The position numbers and the translations under genes are program-made. Source: an uncultured Psychrobacter sp. (GTDB lineage: Bacteria; Pseudomonadota; Gammaproteobacteria; Pseudomonadales; Moraxellaceae). Taken from it: 64,000 nucleotides of DNA. Shown here piece after piece: positions 36,679 to 46,573 of this stretch; within the stretch, counting starts at the first letter, position 1; every line of letters begins with the position of its first letter. The DNA lies in the NCBI GenBank assembly GCA_947501045.1, contig CANMUI010000004.1:242340-306339 (forward strand). Reading direction: 5' to 3'. The notes beneath the pieces were generated by a model. That model was not told where the DNA came from and did not search any database. It saw nothing but the letters and a program-made list of their open reading frames with translations.

Positions 36679-39234
36679 CTAGTGTGACGAAGCTACAGCA
36701 CGCCGCGCATGCAAAATTCCAGGCTGCTGCTCAAGTTTGGCCAGTAACTTTGATAAATGAGCTAGGCCTGTAACCTCGACATGAAACTTTAAAAAAGCAA
36801 CATTATCATCGCTACTCAACGTTTCAACCTGTCGAATATTGACATTTTCTTTATCGATAACCTCAGTCAAGTCACGTAGTAGACCGCGTCGGTCATACGC
36901 TTCAATATGGATGTCAACGGGCTGATGTCGTCCGGATTTTGATTTCCATGCGGCACTGATTTCACGTTCAGGATCACGCTCAATCAAACGCAAATATTCT
37001 GGACAGCCACGATTATGAACACTTACGCCACGTGACAAGGTGATATAACCGGATATTGGCTCGCCATGAACCGGATGGCAACAACCAGCTAGATTAATTT
37101 CAATATTATCCAGACCATCAATACAGATTTTGTAGGCATCAATTTTACCTGTAGTTTTTGGATCAACGCTTGGAGTATATTCTTCTTGTTCTCTTTGTGG
37201 CTCTAAGTGCAGCTGCCGAGAGATATGACCTGTAAGCTGGTTTAATCCAATGTCTCCAGTGACCAGTCCCACTACGATATCATCAGCATTGTTGACATGA
37301 AAAAACTGAGTATAATCGTTCAGATCAATACTATTTGGATGCACCGATAAACGCTCAAGCTCTTTACTAAGCATGCGCCGGCCAATCTCAATATTCTTAT
37401 CCCGATCTTGCTTATTAAACCATTGACGTAACTTGGAGCGGGCCCGATTGGTATGAATATAACCGAGTGATGCCACTAGCCAATCACGATTAGGCTCGCG
37501 TGAAGCTTTGGTAATAATCTCCACTTGTTCACCAGTTTTGAGCTGATAAGTCAATGGTACATAACGCTGGTTTACTCGCGCTGCCTGCGCTCTATTGCCC
37601 ACTTGCGTATGGACATAATAGGCAAAATCAAGAACGGTTGCACCCTTTGGTAGCTCAATAATATCGCCATCGCGGCTAAAAATATAAATGCGTTCAAGCT
37701 CGTCAAAATCACCAAGTTGCTCTTCTTCTTCAAAGTCGCTTAAATCATTAACATCTGGATCACCATCTGCTAAAGAATCTAAACGAGCTTGACTATTTAT
37801 AGATAATAGCTGACGTAAAGAGCTTATCTTTTGATTTAAATAGTTATCTTTTTTGTTCTTTAGCCCTTCCTTATAATTAACATGAGCGCACATACCAAGC
37901 TCAGCTTCAAAATGCATACCGTGAGTACGAATTTGCACTTCAAGTGATTTATTCTCTGCGATAACGGCCGTATGCAGTGAGCGATAACCGTTTGGTTTTG
38001 GATTGGTGATGTAATCGTCGAACTGTTCGGGAATATAACGCCACAAACCGTGCACCAAACCCAAAACATGATAGCAATCTGATGGGTTGTCAACTAATAC
38101 CCGCAGCGCTCGGATATCATAAAGCTGGTCAAAAGATAAACTTTTTAACTTCATTTTTCGATAAATGGAGTAAATATGCTTAACCCGTCCTGACACATCA
38201 GCGATAATGTCAGCTTCTGTCAAAGCTTTATTGAGCTTATCTTGGACGCGCTGAATATAGTCTTCGCGCTCACTGCGTTTTTCAGATAATAGTTTAGCAA
38301 TCTCTTTATAGCGATTAGGAGCAAGATAGCGAAAAGCTAGATCCTCAAGCTCCCACTTGAGCTGTGCGATACCCAAGCGATGAGCAAGCGGGGCATAAAT
38401 TGTCATGACTTCTCGTGCCACGCGCTGCTGGCGCTCAGTATTAGAAAATGTCAGCTCGCGCATAGCAAAGGTACGCTCAGCCAGTTTAATGAGTACAACC
38501 CGTACATCGTTAGTGACTGAGATGAGCATACTATATATATTTGATAGCTGATCACGCTGATTATTGACAAAGTGGTCTTCTAAGCGTTTATTGCTTTCAA
38601 TGATAGCCGATAGTTTTCCCATCGCTAAGGTATCTTTGACTAAGATATAGATATCCTTGCCAAAGTTCTTTTCAATATCTTGTAGGCTTACCAACGACTC
38701 CCGTGCACTACGATATAGCATCGCAGCAACTAAAGCGTCCTCATCTTGATACAGATAAGTTAAAATGTCAGTCATACCTATGCCAGTAACATAAGCGCCA
38801 GAGCGCTCAGACTCTCTAGTATTCATGCGACTACGTATAAACTCGCAGGCAATAGCAAGATTGGGCACCGACTCTTGACCGATGCGCTTGGCGACATTGT
38901 CAAGCCAAACAGGAACGTCGATATTGGCTTGGTCTAAGTCAATATCATCAGAGTTATCTAAAAGGATTTGAGCTGCATCTAGCGCTGCATTATCGAATTG
39001 CTCGTTTTTGAGTTTAGGATCATGATCGTGATAATAGTGCTTTGCTGAGCGATCAAAAGTGGTTTGTAACCTATGGGTCGACAGCTGTTTTTTGATATCA
39101 AGTGGTACTTGGGCATAGCTATTGGCGGACTGATGGGAGCGTTGGCTGGCAACCAAATGTGCCGTCAATGTCGCACTATCGGCTTGTGTGGTTTGTCCAT
39201 CTGTCAATGGTAACCCTTCGCGAATTTTTACCAC
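36679..39234 (-). CDS. relA: (p)ppGpp synthetase RelA
   Basis: RelA makes (p)ppGpp on stalled ribosomes in amino-acid starvation. The N-terminal hydrolase region is degenerate: the usual HD of LLHD is replaced in LVAAMLYRSARES, as in RelA rather than SpoT. The synthetase core has YDIRALRV and DDYITNPKPNGYRSLHTAV. TGS, zinc-finger-like (AGCCHPVHGEPI) and C-terminal ACT domains follow. Length 851 includes an N-terminal extension of ~100 residues. The start is GTG with AAGGAG 6 bases upstream. In the EXDD substrate motif the first residue appears as Gln (QFDD). Its relA-mutM order suggests co-transcription. Confidence 0.94.
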   Translation of the reverse strand: MVKIREGLPLTDGQTTQADSATLTAHLVASQRSHQSANSYAQVPLDIKKQLSTHRLQTTFDRSAKHYYHDHDPKLKNEQFDNAALDAAQILLDNSDDIDLDQANIDVPVWLDNVAKRIGQESVPNLAIACEFIRSRMNTRESERSGAYVTGIGMTDILTYLYQDEDALVAAMLYRSARESLVSLQDIEKNFGKDIYILVKDTLAMGKLSAIIESNKRLEDHFVNNQRDQLSNIYSMLISVTNDVRVVLIKLAERTFAMRELTFSNTERQQRVAREVMTIYAPLAHRLGIAQLKWELEDLAFRYLAPNRYKEIAKLLSEKRSEREDYIQRVQDKLNKALTEADIIADVSGRVKHIYSIYRKMKLKSLSFDQLYDIRALRVLVDNPSDCYHVLGLVHGLWRYIPEQFDDYITNPKPNGYRSLHTAVIAENKSLEVQIRTHGMHFEAELGMCAHVNYKEGLKNKKDNYLNQKISSLRQLLSINSQARLDSLADGDPDVNDLSDFEEEEQLGDFDELERIYIFSRDGDIIELPKGATVLDFAYYVHTQVGNRAQAARVNQRYVPLTYQLKTGEQVEIITKASREPNRDWLVASLGYIHTNRARSKLRQWFNKQDRDKNIEIGRRMLSKELERLSVHPNSIDLNDYTQFFHVNNADDIVVGLVTGDIGLNQLTGHISRQLHLEPQREQEEYTPSVDPKTTGKIDAYKICIDGLDNIEINLAGCCHPVHGEPISGYITLSRGVSVHNRGCPEYLRLIERDPEREISAAWKSKSGRHQPVDIHIEAYDRRGLLRDLTEVIDKENVNIRQVETLSSDDNVAFLKFHVEVTGLAHLSKLLAKLEQQPGILHARRAVASSH

Positions 39235-39649
39235 AGCTGACTCCTTTTAGCTATTCTTAGATTGTTTATACTTCTTTAGTGTCTAAAACTCAGAAATATA
39301 AACCAGCAAAGCTGCCAAAAAATCCATTTCTAGCAGCTTTTATCAAGCCTAAAATCTAGTTTGAAAAATTTATAAAAATGAATATATTGTCCAATTAATC
39401 TGAAACACGTATAACTTGTAAGGATATTATTATCTCATTTTAAAATTTAGGTTCAAGCAAGTCTCTGTATGAGTATTACGTATAAGCGTAACTTGATCAT
39501 TATAGACTTTTATCGACCAGCAAACAAACTAAACTCCCGCATATTCATATTTATAATAGTATAAAATGATTTAACATATACAAACTATATAAGCTAGATT
39601 TACTCATAAAATCAGCTCGTTATTGTAGCGTTAAATCTCTGCTATAAAG
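39235..39649 (-). promoter_or_regulatory. relA upstream region
   Basis: These 415 bases lie between rlmD and relA, both on the minus strand, and show no credible gene. Near the relA end, AAAGCTGC (39308-39315) and GCAGCTTT (39333-39340) form an 8-bp hairpin with a 17-base loop, within what would be the relA leader or just upstream. The far half is very AT-rich, with several TATAAT-like boxes on the minus strand (39545-39570), but no clear -35. The relA promoter must be here. Confidence 0.4.
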
Positions 39650-41200
39650 CTAAATCGTTATTTTTTCAAAGCGAGCAATAGATTCAACGTGGCCTGTATG
39701 ACAAAACATATCCATGACTCCAGCATGTGTCAAACGATAGCCTTGTTCTAACAGCGCTTTAGTATCACGCGCTAATGTCGCTGGGTTACAAGACACATAG
39801 ACAATACGCTGAGCATCAAATTTAGGCAAGTATTGCATGATCTCCCAAGCTCCAGAGCGCGGCGGATCAATAAGTAGCGCATCAAAACCCTCATTCGCCC
39901 AAGGCTTATCGGTGCAATCTTGTGTCAAATCTTGACTAAAAAACTCTGTATTAGTGATACCGTTACGACGTGCATTATCGGCGGCGCGGCGAGTCATCGC
40001 CTCACTACCTTCGACGCCGACAACTGCACCTGATTCACCAACCAAACGTGCTAGAGGTAGACTAAAGTTCCCTAAACCACTAAACAAATCAAGGACACGT
40101 TCGCCTGTTTTTAGGTCTAATAAGTCGCAAGCAAGCTTTGTCATCTGTCTATTAACAGATAGATTGACTTGCGTAAAGTCGGTCGGAATAAACTCGTATG
40201 TCAGATCGTATTCTGGCAACTGATAGTATAGACGACCAAATTGCTCACTTAAATCATCACTTGGGCTCAAAGCGATACGTTTAATGCTATCGGCGCCTTT
40301 AGATTGTAGATACAGCTGCCAGTTGCGTGCCGCAAAAAATCCTTTGAGCTTATCGACGTCACTATCAGATAATGGTGAGAGGTGACGCACAATTAGAGCT
40401 ATCGGTTGGTCGCCATCAGGCAGCTTCGGCAGATACTCACCCATAGCCAGCTCGAGCTGAGCGATCTGATCACGGCTCTCAAGGGTGCTAATAAGCGCTT
40501 TTAGGTTTTCAATCTCAAAACCAATACGTGGATCCAAAATATGACATTCATTTAATTCAGCTAAAAAATTACTTGAGCGCTCCCGAAAACCAACCAATGC
40601 GGTTTCCTTTTTGGCAACATAACGCACGCCCAATCGCGCTTTGGTACGATAGCCCAAACGATCACCGATTACCGGTTCAAGCCATGTATCAGGCTCTACG
40701 TTTGCTTGATGTATGAGCATCTCAGCCAGTACAGACTGCTTGAAGTTTATTTGTCCATCAGGTTGCCAATGCTGCAAACTACAGCCGCCGCATATTCCAA
40801 AGTGCGGGCAGGGCGGAACGGCGCGTTCAGGGTTTGGGTTGGCAGTAACTTGGGTGGCATCGCCTTCTTCAAAGCTGGCACGGCTGTTGGTCAACTTAAC
40901 TTCTACGCTCTCGCCGGGCAAAGCGAAGCTTACAAAAACCTTTTTACCATGTTTATCTTCAATATGCCCATCCTCAGTACCAAACCCATTACCATACACA
41001 GCAACGCCGCGCCCATCATGAGATAAACCATCAATAGTAAAAGGTAGTGGCTCGGCGTCTTTTAAACGGCGGCGAGTTTTCGATGAAGGTTTAGACTTCT
41101 TCTTATTAGGCGGGATAGAGATTTGAGTATTGCCAGATTTTGGTGTTGTGCTAGGGATGGCATCAGGGACAGTAGTATTTTTAGAATCGGTGGGCTGCAT
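39650..41200 (-). CDS. rlmD: 23S rRNA (uracil-1939-C5)-methyltransferase RlmD
   Basis: RlmD methylates U1939 of 23S rRNA with SAM. An N-terminal basic tail precedes a TRAM RNA-binding domain (~50-115). The [4Fe-4S] ligands begin with CPHFGICGGCSLQH. The SAM motif is VLDLFSGLGNFSLPLA, the catalytic stretch is YVSCNPATLARD, and the general base region is ARFEKI at the C-terminus. Length 516 is somewhat long, due to the ~50-residue Lys/Ser/Pro-rich N-terminus. The cysM-rlmD-relA neighbourhood is familiar from Pseudomonas, but here the tct operon and an exonuclease gene lie between rlmD and cysM. Confidence 0.94.
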   Translation of the reverse strand: MQPTDSKNTTVPDAIPSTTPKSGNTQISIPPNKKKSKPSSKTRRRLKDAEPLPFTIDGLSHDGRGVAVYGNGFGTEDGHIEDKHGKKVFVSFALPGESVEVKLTNSRASFEEGDATQVTANPNPERAVPPCPHFGICGGCSLQHWQPDGQINFKQSVLAEMLIHQANVEPDTWLEPVIGDRLGYRTKARLGVRYVAKKETALVGFRERSSNFLAELNECHILDPRIGFEIENLKALISTLESRDQIAQLELAMGEYLPKLPDGDQPIALIVRHLSPLSDSDVDKLKGFFAARNWQLYLQSKGADSIKRIALSPSDDLSEQFGRLYYQLPEYDLTYEFIPTDFTQVNLSVNRQMTKLACDLLDLKTGERVLDLFSGLGNFSLPLARLVGESGAVVGVEGSEAMTRRAADNARRNGITNTEFFSQDLTQDCTDKPWANEGFDALLIDPPRSGAWEIMQYLPKFDAQRIVYVSCNPATLARDTKALLEQGYRLTHAGVMDMFCHTGHVESIARFEKITI

Positions 41201-41316
41201 AAACCTGCCTATTAAGTAAAGATATTAAAAAGAATAGAGGGGTTAGAAATAAGGGCAATTTTAACATATAAAAGGATCGATAAATGGACAGTAATGGTGT
41301 TGCAGGATTATAAAAT

Positions 41317-41348
41317 AACCAACAGCGACCAGGATAGTCGCCGTTGGT
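41317..41348 (-). terminator. Probable terminator of the tctCBA operon
   Basis: ACCAAC.GCGAC pairs with GTCGC.GTTGGT (one mismatch, 7-base loop), followed on the minus strand by a T-rich stretch. It lies 24 bases beyond the tctA stop. Confidence 0.65.
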
Positions 41349-41371
41349 TCCATAAAACAAACCTTTGACTC

Positions 41372-42874
41372 TTAGACTACAGGTTTGTATTTTTTACGGT
41401 AAATACTACGAATAATAGGCATGAAAATCATTAGGATAGCTAACATCCACAATACGATGGTAATAGGACTGCTCCACAAAATAGCCAATTCACCTTGCGA
41501 GATGGACAAAGCACGTCTTAAGTTAGACTCCATAAGCTCGCCTAATACATAACCCAAAATAAGTGCAGATAGTGGAAAATTAAGCTTACGTAAGAAGTAA
41601 CCAAATACACCTAGTGCCACCATAAATATTAAATCAAAGGTGGTGCTATTAATAGAATAAACCCCAACGAAGCTGACCGCTGCGATAGCTGGGATAAGCA
41701 TATAGTTTGGTACATTAAGTAGTTTAGCGAATAGACCTACTAACGGAATATTCATCACTAGCAAAATCACGTTACAGATGAACAATGAAACAATAAGTCC
41801 CCAAACAATATCAGGCTGCTCAGTAAACAGCTGTGGACCGGGTGTGATATTATATAAGGTTAATGCGCCCATCATAACCGCGGTAGTACCAGAACCAGGA
41901 ACCCCAAGCGTCAACATCGGCACGAATGATCCACAGGCTGAAGCATTGTTTGCCGCTTCCGGTGAAGCCACCCCGCGCAGATCCCCATCACCAAAATTAC
42001 CATTGTCGCCAGCAATTTTACGCTCACTAGCGTAAGTCATGGCACTAGCAATCGTCGCACCAGCTCCCGGCAAAATTCCAACCACAAAACCCATAAGGCC
42101 GCTACGTAACATAGCGCCTAAGCTGAACATAAATTCTTTGAAATTGAGTAAACTACGTTTGCCTTGTTCAATAACTTTGTGCCCGGTAGTGGTTTTCTCC
42201 AGCAGGATTAAAATTTCACTGACACTAAAAAAGCCGATAACGATGGTCGTGAACTGGATACCATCGGATAGATTAACCGAGTCAAAGGTAAAGCGGTAAA
42301 TTCCAGTTACGGCATCGACGCCCACGGTAGCAAGACCTAATCCTATCAAGGCAGAAATACCTGTTTTAATGGGCTGATCGCCAACTAAGCCGCTCAAGCA
42401 AGTTATAGCAAAGACCATCAATACGAAGTACTCAGCAGGGCCAAATGATATCGCCCATTTAGCAAGTAATGGCGCAAATAGAACTACACCAATAGTGGCG
42501 ATAGTAGCACCAACGAAAGAGCTTACTGCCGATAAAGACAAAGCAATACCAGCTTTACCTTGCCGTGCTAAAGGGTAGCCATCCAAAGTAGTCATGATAG
42601 CGCCAGCATCGCCTGGCACATTAATCAAAATAGCTGAGATACGCCCGCCATACTCACAGCCCAAATAAACGGCGGCTAATAAAATTAAGGCGCTCTCTGG
42701 TGGCAGTCCAAGCGCATAAGCGAACGGCAGTAAGATAGCAACGCCGTTGATAGGGCCAAGGCCGGGCAGCATGCCTACGATAGTTCCCAAAAAAGCACCA
42801 ATTAATGCAATTAGCAAGTTTTTGGGTGTAGAGGCGACAGCAAAGCCTTGTAATAAAAAATCAAAGGTTTCCAT
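41372..42874 (-). CDS. tctA: Tripartite tricarboxylate transporter, large permease TctA
   Basis: TctA is the large membrane subunit of a TctABC secondary transporter for carboxylates. About eleven hydrophobic segments are visible, with the family motifs GMLPGLGPINGVAILLPF and ILINVPGDAGAIMTTLDGYPLARQGKAGIALSLS, and a second GFVVGILPGAGATIASAM. Length 500 is standard. It follows tctB by 5 bases, and AGGAT within the tctB end serves as ribosome site, so the two are coupled. The substrate cannot be read from the sequence; citrate or other carboxylates are usual. Confidence 0.93.
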   Translation of the reverse strand: METFDFLLQGFAVASTPKNLLIALIGAFLGTIVGMLPGLGPINGVAILLPFAYALGLPPESALILLAAVYLGCEYGGRISAILINVPGDAGAIMTTLDGYPLARQGKAGIALSLSAVSSFVGATIATIGVVLFAPLLAKWAISFGPAEYFVLMVFAITCLSGLVGDQPIKTGISALIGLGLATVGVDAVTGIYRFTFDSVNLSDGIQFTTIVIGFFSVSEILILLEKTTTGHKVIEQGKRSLLNFKEFMFSLGAMLRSGLMGFVVGILPGAGATIASAMTYASERKIAGDNGNFGDGDLRGVASPEAANNASACGSFVPMLTLGVPGSGTTAVMMGALTLYNITPGPQLFTEQPDIVWGLIVSLFICNVILLVMNIPLVGLFAKLLNVPNYMLIPAIAAVSFVGVYSINSTTFDLIFMVALGVFGYFLRKLNFPLSALILGYVLGELMESNLRRALSISQGELAILWSSPITIVLWMLAILMIFMPIIRSIYRKKYKPVV

Positions 42875-42879
42875 ATCAG

Positions 42880-43335
42880 CTATCCTATTATCCCTGCGAG
42901 CAGTCCAAGTGGTAATTTGACATCTAAAAACACATCAAACAAAAAATATAAACCAATACTGATCACTACTGAAAAGATAAGACTTTTGACAGCGTTACCG
43001 GCAAACAGTAAACCGACCGCAAAAGACATAAGGATAGTAGAGATGATAAATCCTAAAGTCTCAAAAAGTAGACCATAAACTAATAAAGCAATGACGCAAA
43101 GAATAAGGTTTCTGATGATGGCTTTGTTATAGCCCAACTCAATAACTTTAGTAAATTGGGCGGGGCGAAAGGTGACAATCAAAGCGCCTAAAGCTAGCAG
43201 TGAGAAAATAAGAATGGGATAAGGACGAGGTCCAATAGGGTCATAAGCAATAGGTGCAGTATAGCCGTAAGCCAAATAAATGAGACCAAAACAGACCAGT
43301 GCCATAAGTCCGGAAAATAGACGTTCCATAGTCAT
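42880..43335 (-). CDS. tctB: Tripartite tricarboxylate transporter, small permease TctB
   Basis: TctB is the small membrane subunit. I start it at ATG 43335 with AGGA nine bases upstream (MTMERLFSGL), giving 151 residues; a GTG at 43353 is the alternative. Four hydrophobic segments are visible, including LFSGLMALVCFGLIYLAYG and a C-terminal FSVVISIGLYFLFDVFL followed by LPLG, as in the TctB family. It sits between tctC and tctA in one operon. Confidence 0.9.
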   Translation of the reverse strand: MTMERLFSGLMALVCFGLIYLAYGYTAPIAYDPIGPRPYPILIFSLLALGALIVTFRPAQFTKVIELGYNKAIIRNLILCVIALLVYGLLFETLGFIISTILMSFAVGLLFAGNAVKSLIFSVVISIGLYFLFDVFLDVKLPLGLLAGIIG

Positions 43336-43440
43336 AAGATTTGTTCCTAACACTTGAAGCTAAAAAGGCTGGCAGAGACAGAACCTGACAGCCTTAATAA
43401 ATATTCAACTTCGATAGAATAATTTTACTTAAAAGCGACT

Positions 43441-44484
43441 TTACTGAGTCTCTACCAGACCATATTCAGCAGAGAGATCACGTAGCTCGTTAGTGCGTCT
43501 ATAAACGTACTCTTGCAGCTCATCGCCAGTCATTGAAAAAGGTAGTAGTTCACGCTGCGTGCGAATCTCAGCAAACTGAGGATCAGCAAGCATCTTATCA
43601 AAGCTTTGCTTCCACCAGTTGTAAGCTTCATCACTGACATCTGGGCCCATATAATAACCACGAACTACCGGCCACGTCACATCATAGCCTTGCTCTTTTG
43701 CTGTCGGAATATCAGCCATATTTCCATCAAGTCTTTCATCGGCAAACACAGCCAATACCCGCAGTTTACCCGCATCCACTTGTGGCATCAGCTCAGCAAT
43801 ACCAGCACTAACCGCACTAATATGACCACCCATTACCGCTGTAATGGCTTCACCGCCGCCCTCCATAGCGACATAGGTCATGTCACTAGGATCAACGCCG
43901 GCCGCTTTGGCTAAAATAGCGGTTTGCATCCAGTCTTGACCGCCAACACTGCCGCCAGCCCCAAAGCTAACTGATTTTGGATCAGTTTTTAAAACTTCTA
44001 CCAAATCTTCTAGACTTTGTATAGGCGAATCCGTACTTACGGCTACTGCGCCGTAGTCCGTACCCACTCCAGCCAACCACTTCACATCTTCTTCAGTGAA
44101 CTGTCCGAACTTTCCTTGCGATAGATTGAGAATAGAACCAGTAGAGAAGGCGATAATAGCATCATCATTGGCGCGATCATTAGCGACAATTTTATTATAA
44201 GCCACTGCCCCTACGCCGCCTGGCATATAAGTTACGCGCATAGGTTCTTCTAAGATCCCCGTTTCTTGCAAGCCTGTTTGTGCAAGCTTACAAGTTAAAT
44301 CAAAGCCGCCACCTGGTTTTGCAGGAGCGATACACTCAGGACGTGATGGGGCTTTTAGCTCACTAGTAGCGCTAGCTGTAGTAGTATCAGCATTGGCATC
44401 AGTAGCCGTGGTTTCGCTAGCGTTGTTACAAGCAGCTAAAGATAATACAGAGAGGCCAAGAGCCAAATAAGATAGGTTTTTCAA
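43441..44484 (-). CDS. tctC: Tripartite tricarboxylate transporter substrate-binding protein TctC
   Basis: This is a periplasmic receptor of the Bug family feeding TctAB. The start is TTG at 44484, with AAGGAG 7 bases upstream. The signal ends in a lipobox-like LSLAAC at Cys19, followed by a Thr/Ala/Asp linker to ~45, so the protein is probably lipid-anchored rather than free. The Bug fold shows in CIAPAKPGGGFDLTCKLAQ, YMPGGVGAVAYN and FGAGGSVGGQDWMQTAILAKAAGVD. Length 347. It is the first gene of the operon; the ~275 bases upstream must hold its promoter. Confidence 0.9.
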   Translation of the reverse strand: MKNLSYLALGLSVLSLAACNNASETTATDANADTTTASATSELKAPSRPECIAPAKPGGGFDLTCKLAQTGLQETGILEEPMRVTYMPGGVGAVAYNKIVANDRANDDAIIAFSTGSILNLSQGKFGQFTEEDVKWLAGVGTDYGAVAVSTDSPIQSLEDLVEVLKTDPKSVSFGAGGSVGGQDWMQTAILAKAAGVDPSDMTYVAMEGGGEAITAVMGGHISAVSAGIAELMPQVDAGKLRVLAVFADERLDGNMADIPTAKEQGYDVTWPVVRGYYMGPDVSDEAYNWWKQSFDKMLADPQFAEIRTQRELLPFSMTGDELQEYVYRRTNELRDLSAEYGLVETQ

Positions 44485-44761
44485 AAAAACACTCCTTGTT
44501 TATTTTATTAACTCGAAAACTAAAAGAACTGCTGATTACTAGAATCTATAAACAGTTTTACAAGTACTATAAAAGTTGTATAGATTAATATTAAACTGCA
44601 AACTTATAAGAAATACAAGAATATTGTCAAGAGTTTATCGATAATTAAGAAAATACTCTTATATACTAATAAGCGAATGATGAAGTAAAAATCAAACGAA
44701 CACAAGAAAAAAATAAAACCGACATAGCCTTATCAAGAAGCAAACAAAGAACTATAATCGT

Positions 44762-45586
44762 TTACTGTTCAGGTTTAAATTGCCAATCAGTAATAAAGTC
44801 TTGATGACGTATGCTGCCATTGGCGTCGGTAAGCTTGGTCAAACATTCATAAGTCCTTTGTTGCCAGTAGTTATAGGCAGGTGATGACAACTGGCCGGTC
44901 AAGCGCAGCCAACGCAGGTAGATCAGCCAAGTGTTCATGACATCGGATTCGCAGTAGGTTGTCAGAGTATGCCAATCATTTTGAATCACAAGATCTCCCA
45001 CCATACTGCCATCCACGTCAGTCTTACCCGGCAAACCATAGAGGCTTGCCACCACATCCATGGCTTCACGGCGACTGGCCCCGTATTGGCTAAACCGATC
45101 CATCAAGTCCAAATGACGTGTTTGAAACCGGTTGACATAATTATTAAAACGCATGTTTTTAATACGCTCGCCTTCCTCAAACAGCCAAGGCGCTGCTAAA
45201 TCGTACTGCATCGCACGATAAATCAGCACCGGGATGTCAAACCCAGAACCATTCCAACTGATGAGCTGCGGCAAGCTGTCGATATCGCTAAAGGCTTTGA
45301 AGAACTTACGTAAAATCTCCTGCTCTGATAGGTTTTCAGCACTGAGTGAAAACAAAGTTGTTCTCTCGCCTTGCACATAAAAGGCTGAGATACACACGAT
45401 ACGCTGTAGGGGCAGACGCATAAAATCATGCCCAGCTTCCTGTATCCGAATAGCAGTTAGGGCGCTGAGTGTATCCGCGTCATTAAGATCAGCCAGCTGC
45501 GGATAGATACGGCGCGCCGCTTTTATGTCGGCGACGGTCTCAATGTCAAAGACCAGCACGGGATTGGAGGGTAGGGCATGGGTCAT
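44762..45586 (-). CDS. Predicted 3'-5' exonuclease, DEDDy (PolB-like)
   Basis: This is a nuclease-fold protein of unknown substrate. The DEDD motifs are VFDIETVAD near residue 14 (D-x-E), SWNGSGFDIPVL near 115 (D), and YCESDVMNT near 213 (Y-x3-D). Together they mark the DEDDy class, as in the proofreading domain of family B polymerases. There is no polymerase domain. It lies 24 bases downstream of cysM on the same strand, so the two may be co-transcribed. A role in DNA repair or RNA processing is likely but not shown. Confidence 0.85.
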   Translation of the reverse strand: MTHALPSNPVLVFDIETVADIKAARRIYPQLADLNDADTLSALTAIRIQEAGHDFMRLPLQRIVCISAFYVQGERTTLFSLSAENLSEQEILRKFFKAFSDIDSLPQLISWNGSGFDIPVLIYRAMQYDLAAPWLFEEGERIKNMRFNNYVNRFQTRHLDLMDRFSQYGASRREAMDVVASLYGLPGKTDVDGSMVGDLVIQNDWHTLTTYCESDVMNTWLIYLRWLRLTGQLSSPAYNYWQQRTYECLTKLTDANGSIRHQDFITDWQFKPEQ

Positions 45587-45610
45587 AATGTGTCTGGTAT
45601 CCTAATATTT

Positions 45611-46573
45611 TTATACCGCATTGTCGTCAGTATTATTATCCTCAACACTGTATAGACCTGTCGATAAATAACGATCGCCGCGATCACAGACGATAAAGGC
45701 AATAACCGCATTTGGATTGGCTTTGCCCACTTGCAGCGCCGCCCAAGCAGCCGCTCCTGAGGAGACGCCTGCGAAAATACCTTCGGACTTAGCCAGTTTG
45801 CGCATATAAACCTCAGCAGTTTTTTGATCGACATCCATAACTTCATCTACTAAATCGGCGTTATAAATACCCGGCATATAGGCTGCAGGCCAGCGGCGAA
45901 TACCAGCAATAGAGGCCTCTTCGTCAGGTTGTAGTCCGATAATTTGAATATCGGGGTTTTGCTCTTTTAGGTATTGTCCTACGCCTGTGATAGTGCCCGT
46001 CGTACCCATAGAGCTGATAAAATGAGTGATCTTACCATCAGTTTGTTGCCACAGCTCAGGGCCGGTGGTGAGATAATGCGCTTGACTATTATCAGGGTTG
46101 TTAAATTGATCGAGGACAATACCTTGACCGTCGGCTTGCATTTGTAGCGCCATATCACGTGCCGCCTCCATACCTTCATCAACTTCGATTAGGGTAGCGC
46201 CATAAGCAGCCATCGCATCTTTACGCTCTTGGGTTGAGTTGGTTGGCATCAAAAGCGTGATTGGATAACCGCGCATTGCTGCCACCATCGCCAAAGCAAT
46301 ACCCGTATTACCGCTGGTCGCCTCAATCAAGGTATCACCAGGTTTGATATCGCCGCGCAGCTCAGCTTGATAAATCATATTAAAAGCAGGGCGGTCTTTG
46401 ACAGAACCAGCTGGATTATTACCTTCAAGCTTACCTAGTAACTGCGCGCCATTAGTGATGTTTTCTACCTCAGGTAAACGCTGCAATCTAACTAATGGCG
46501 TCTGACCGACACAATCAGCAAGATGGGTGGTTTGAGTGATAAAATTGCTATTGGGGATGTTTGTAGATGACAT
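45611..46573 (-). CDS. cysM: Cysteine synthase B
   Basis: CysM makes cysteine from O-acetylserine (or phosphoserine) and sulfide or thiosulfate. The PLP lysine is Lys59 in GNNPAGSVKDRPAFNMI, the CysM-type signature, and the phosphate loop is in SSMGTTGTITGVGQYL. EATSGNTGIALAM is present for substrate binding. Length 320 is slightly long. Its divergent neighbour is a GacS/BarA-type kinase, a pairing that is also known in Pseudomonas. The C-terminus carries ~15 extra acidic residues. Confidence 0.95.
   Translation of the reverse strand: MSSTNIPNSNFITQTTHLADCVGQTPLVRLQRLPEVENITNGAQLLGKLEGNNPAGSVKDRPAFNMIYQAELRGDIKPGDTLIEATSGNTGIALAMVAAMRGYPITLLMPTNSTQERKDAMAAYGATLIEVDEGMEAARDMALQMQADGQGIVLDQFNNPDNSQAHYLTTGPELWQQTDGKITHFISSMGTTGTITGVGQYLKEQNPDIQIIGLQPDEEASIAGIRRWPAAYMPGIYNADLVDEVMDVDQKTAEVYMRKLAKSEGIFAGVSSGAAAWAALQVGKANPNAVIAFIVCDRGDRYLSTGLYSVEDNNTDDNAV

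Noticed and set aside
40706..41026. Two overlapping ~100-codon plus-strand frames opposite rlmD
   Set aside because: They lie opposite the conserved TRAM and Fe-S region of RlmD and show no protein features.
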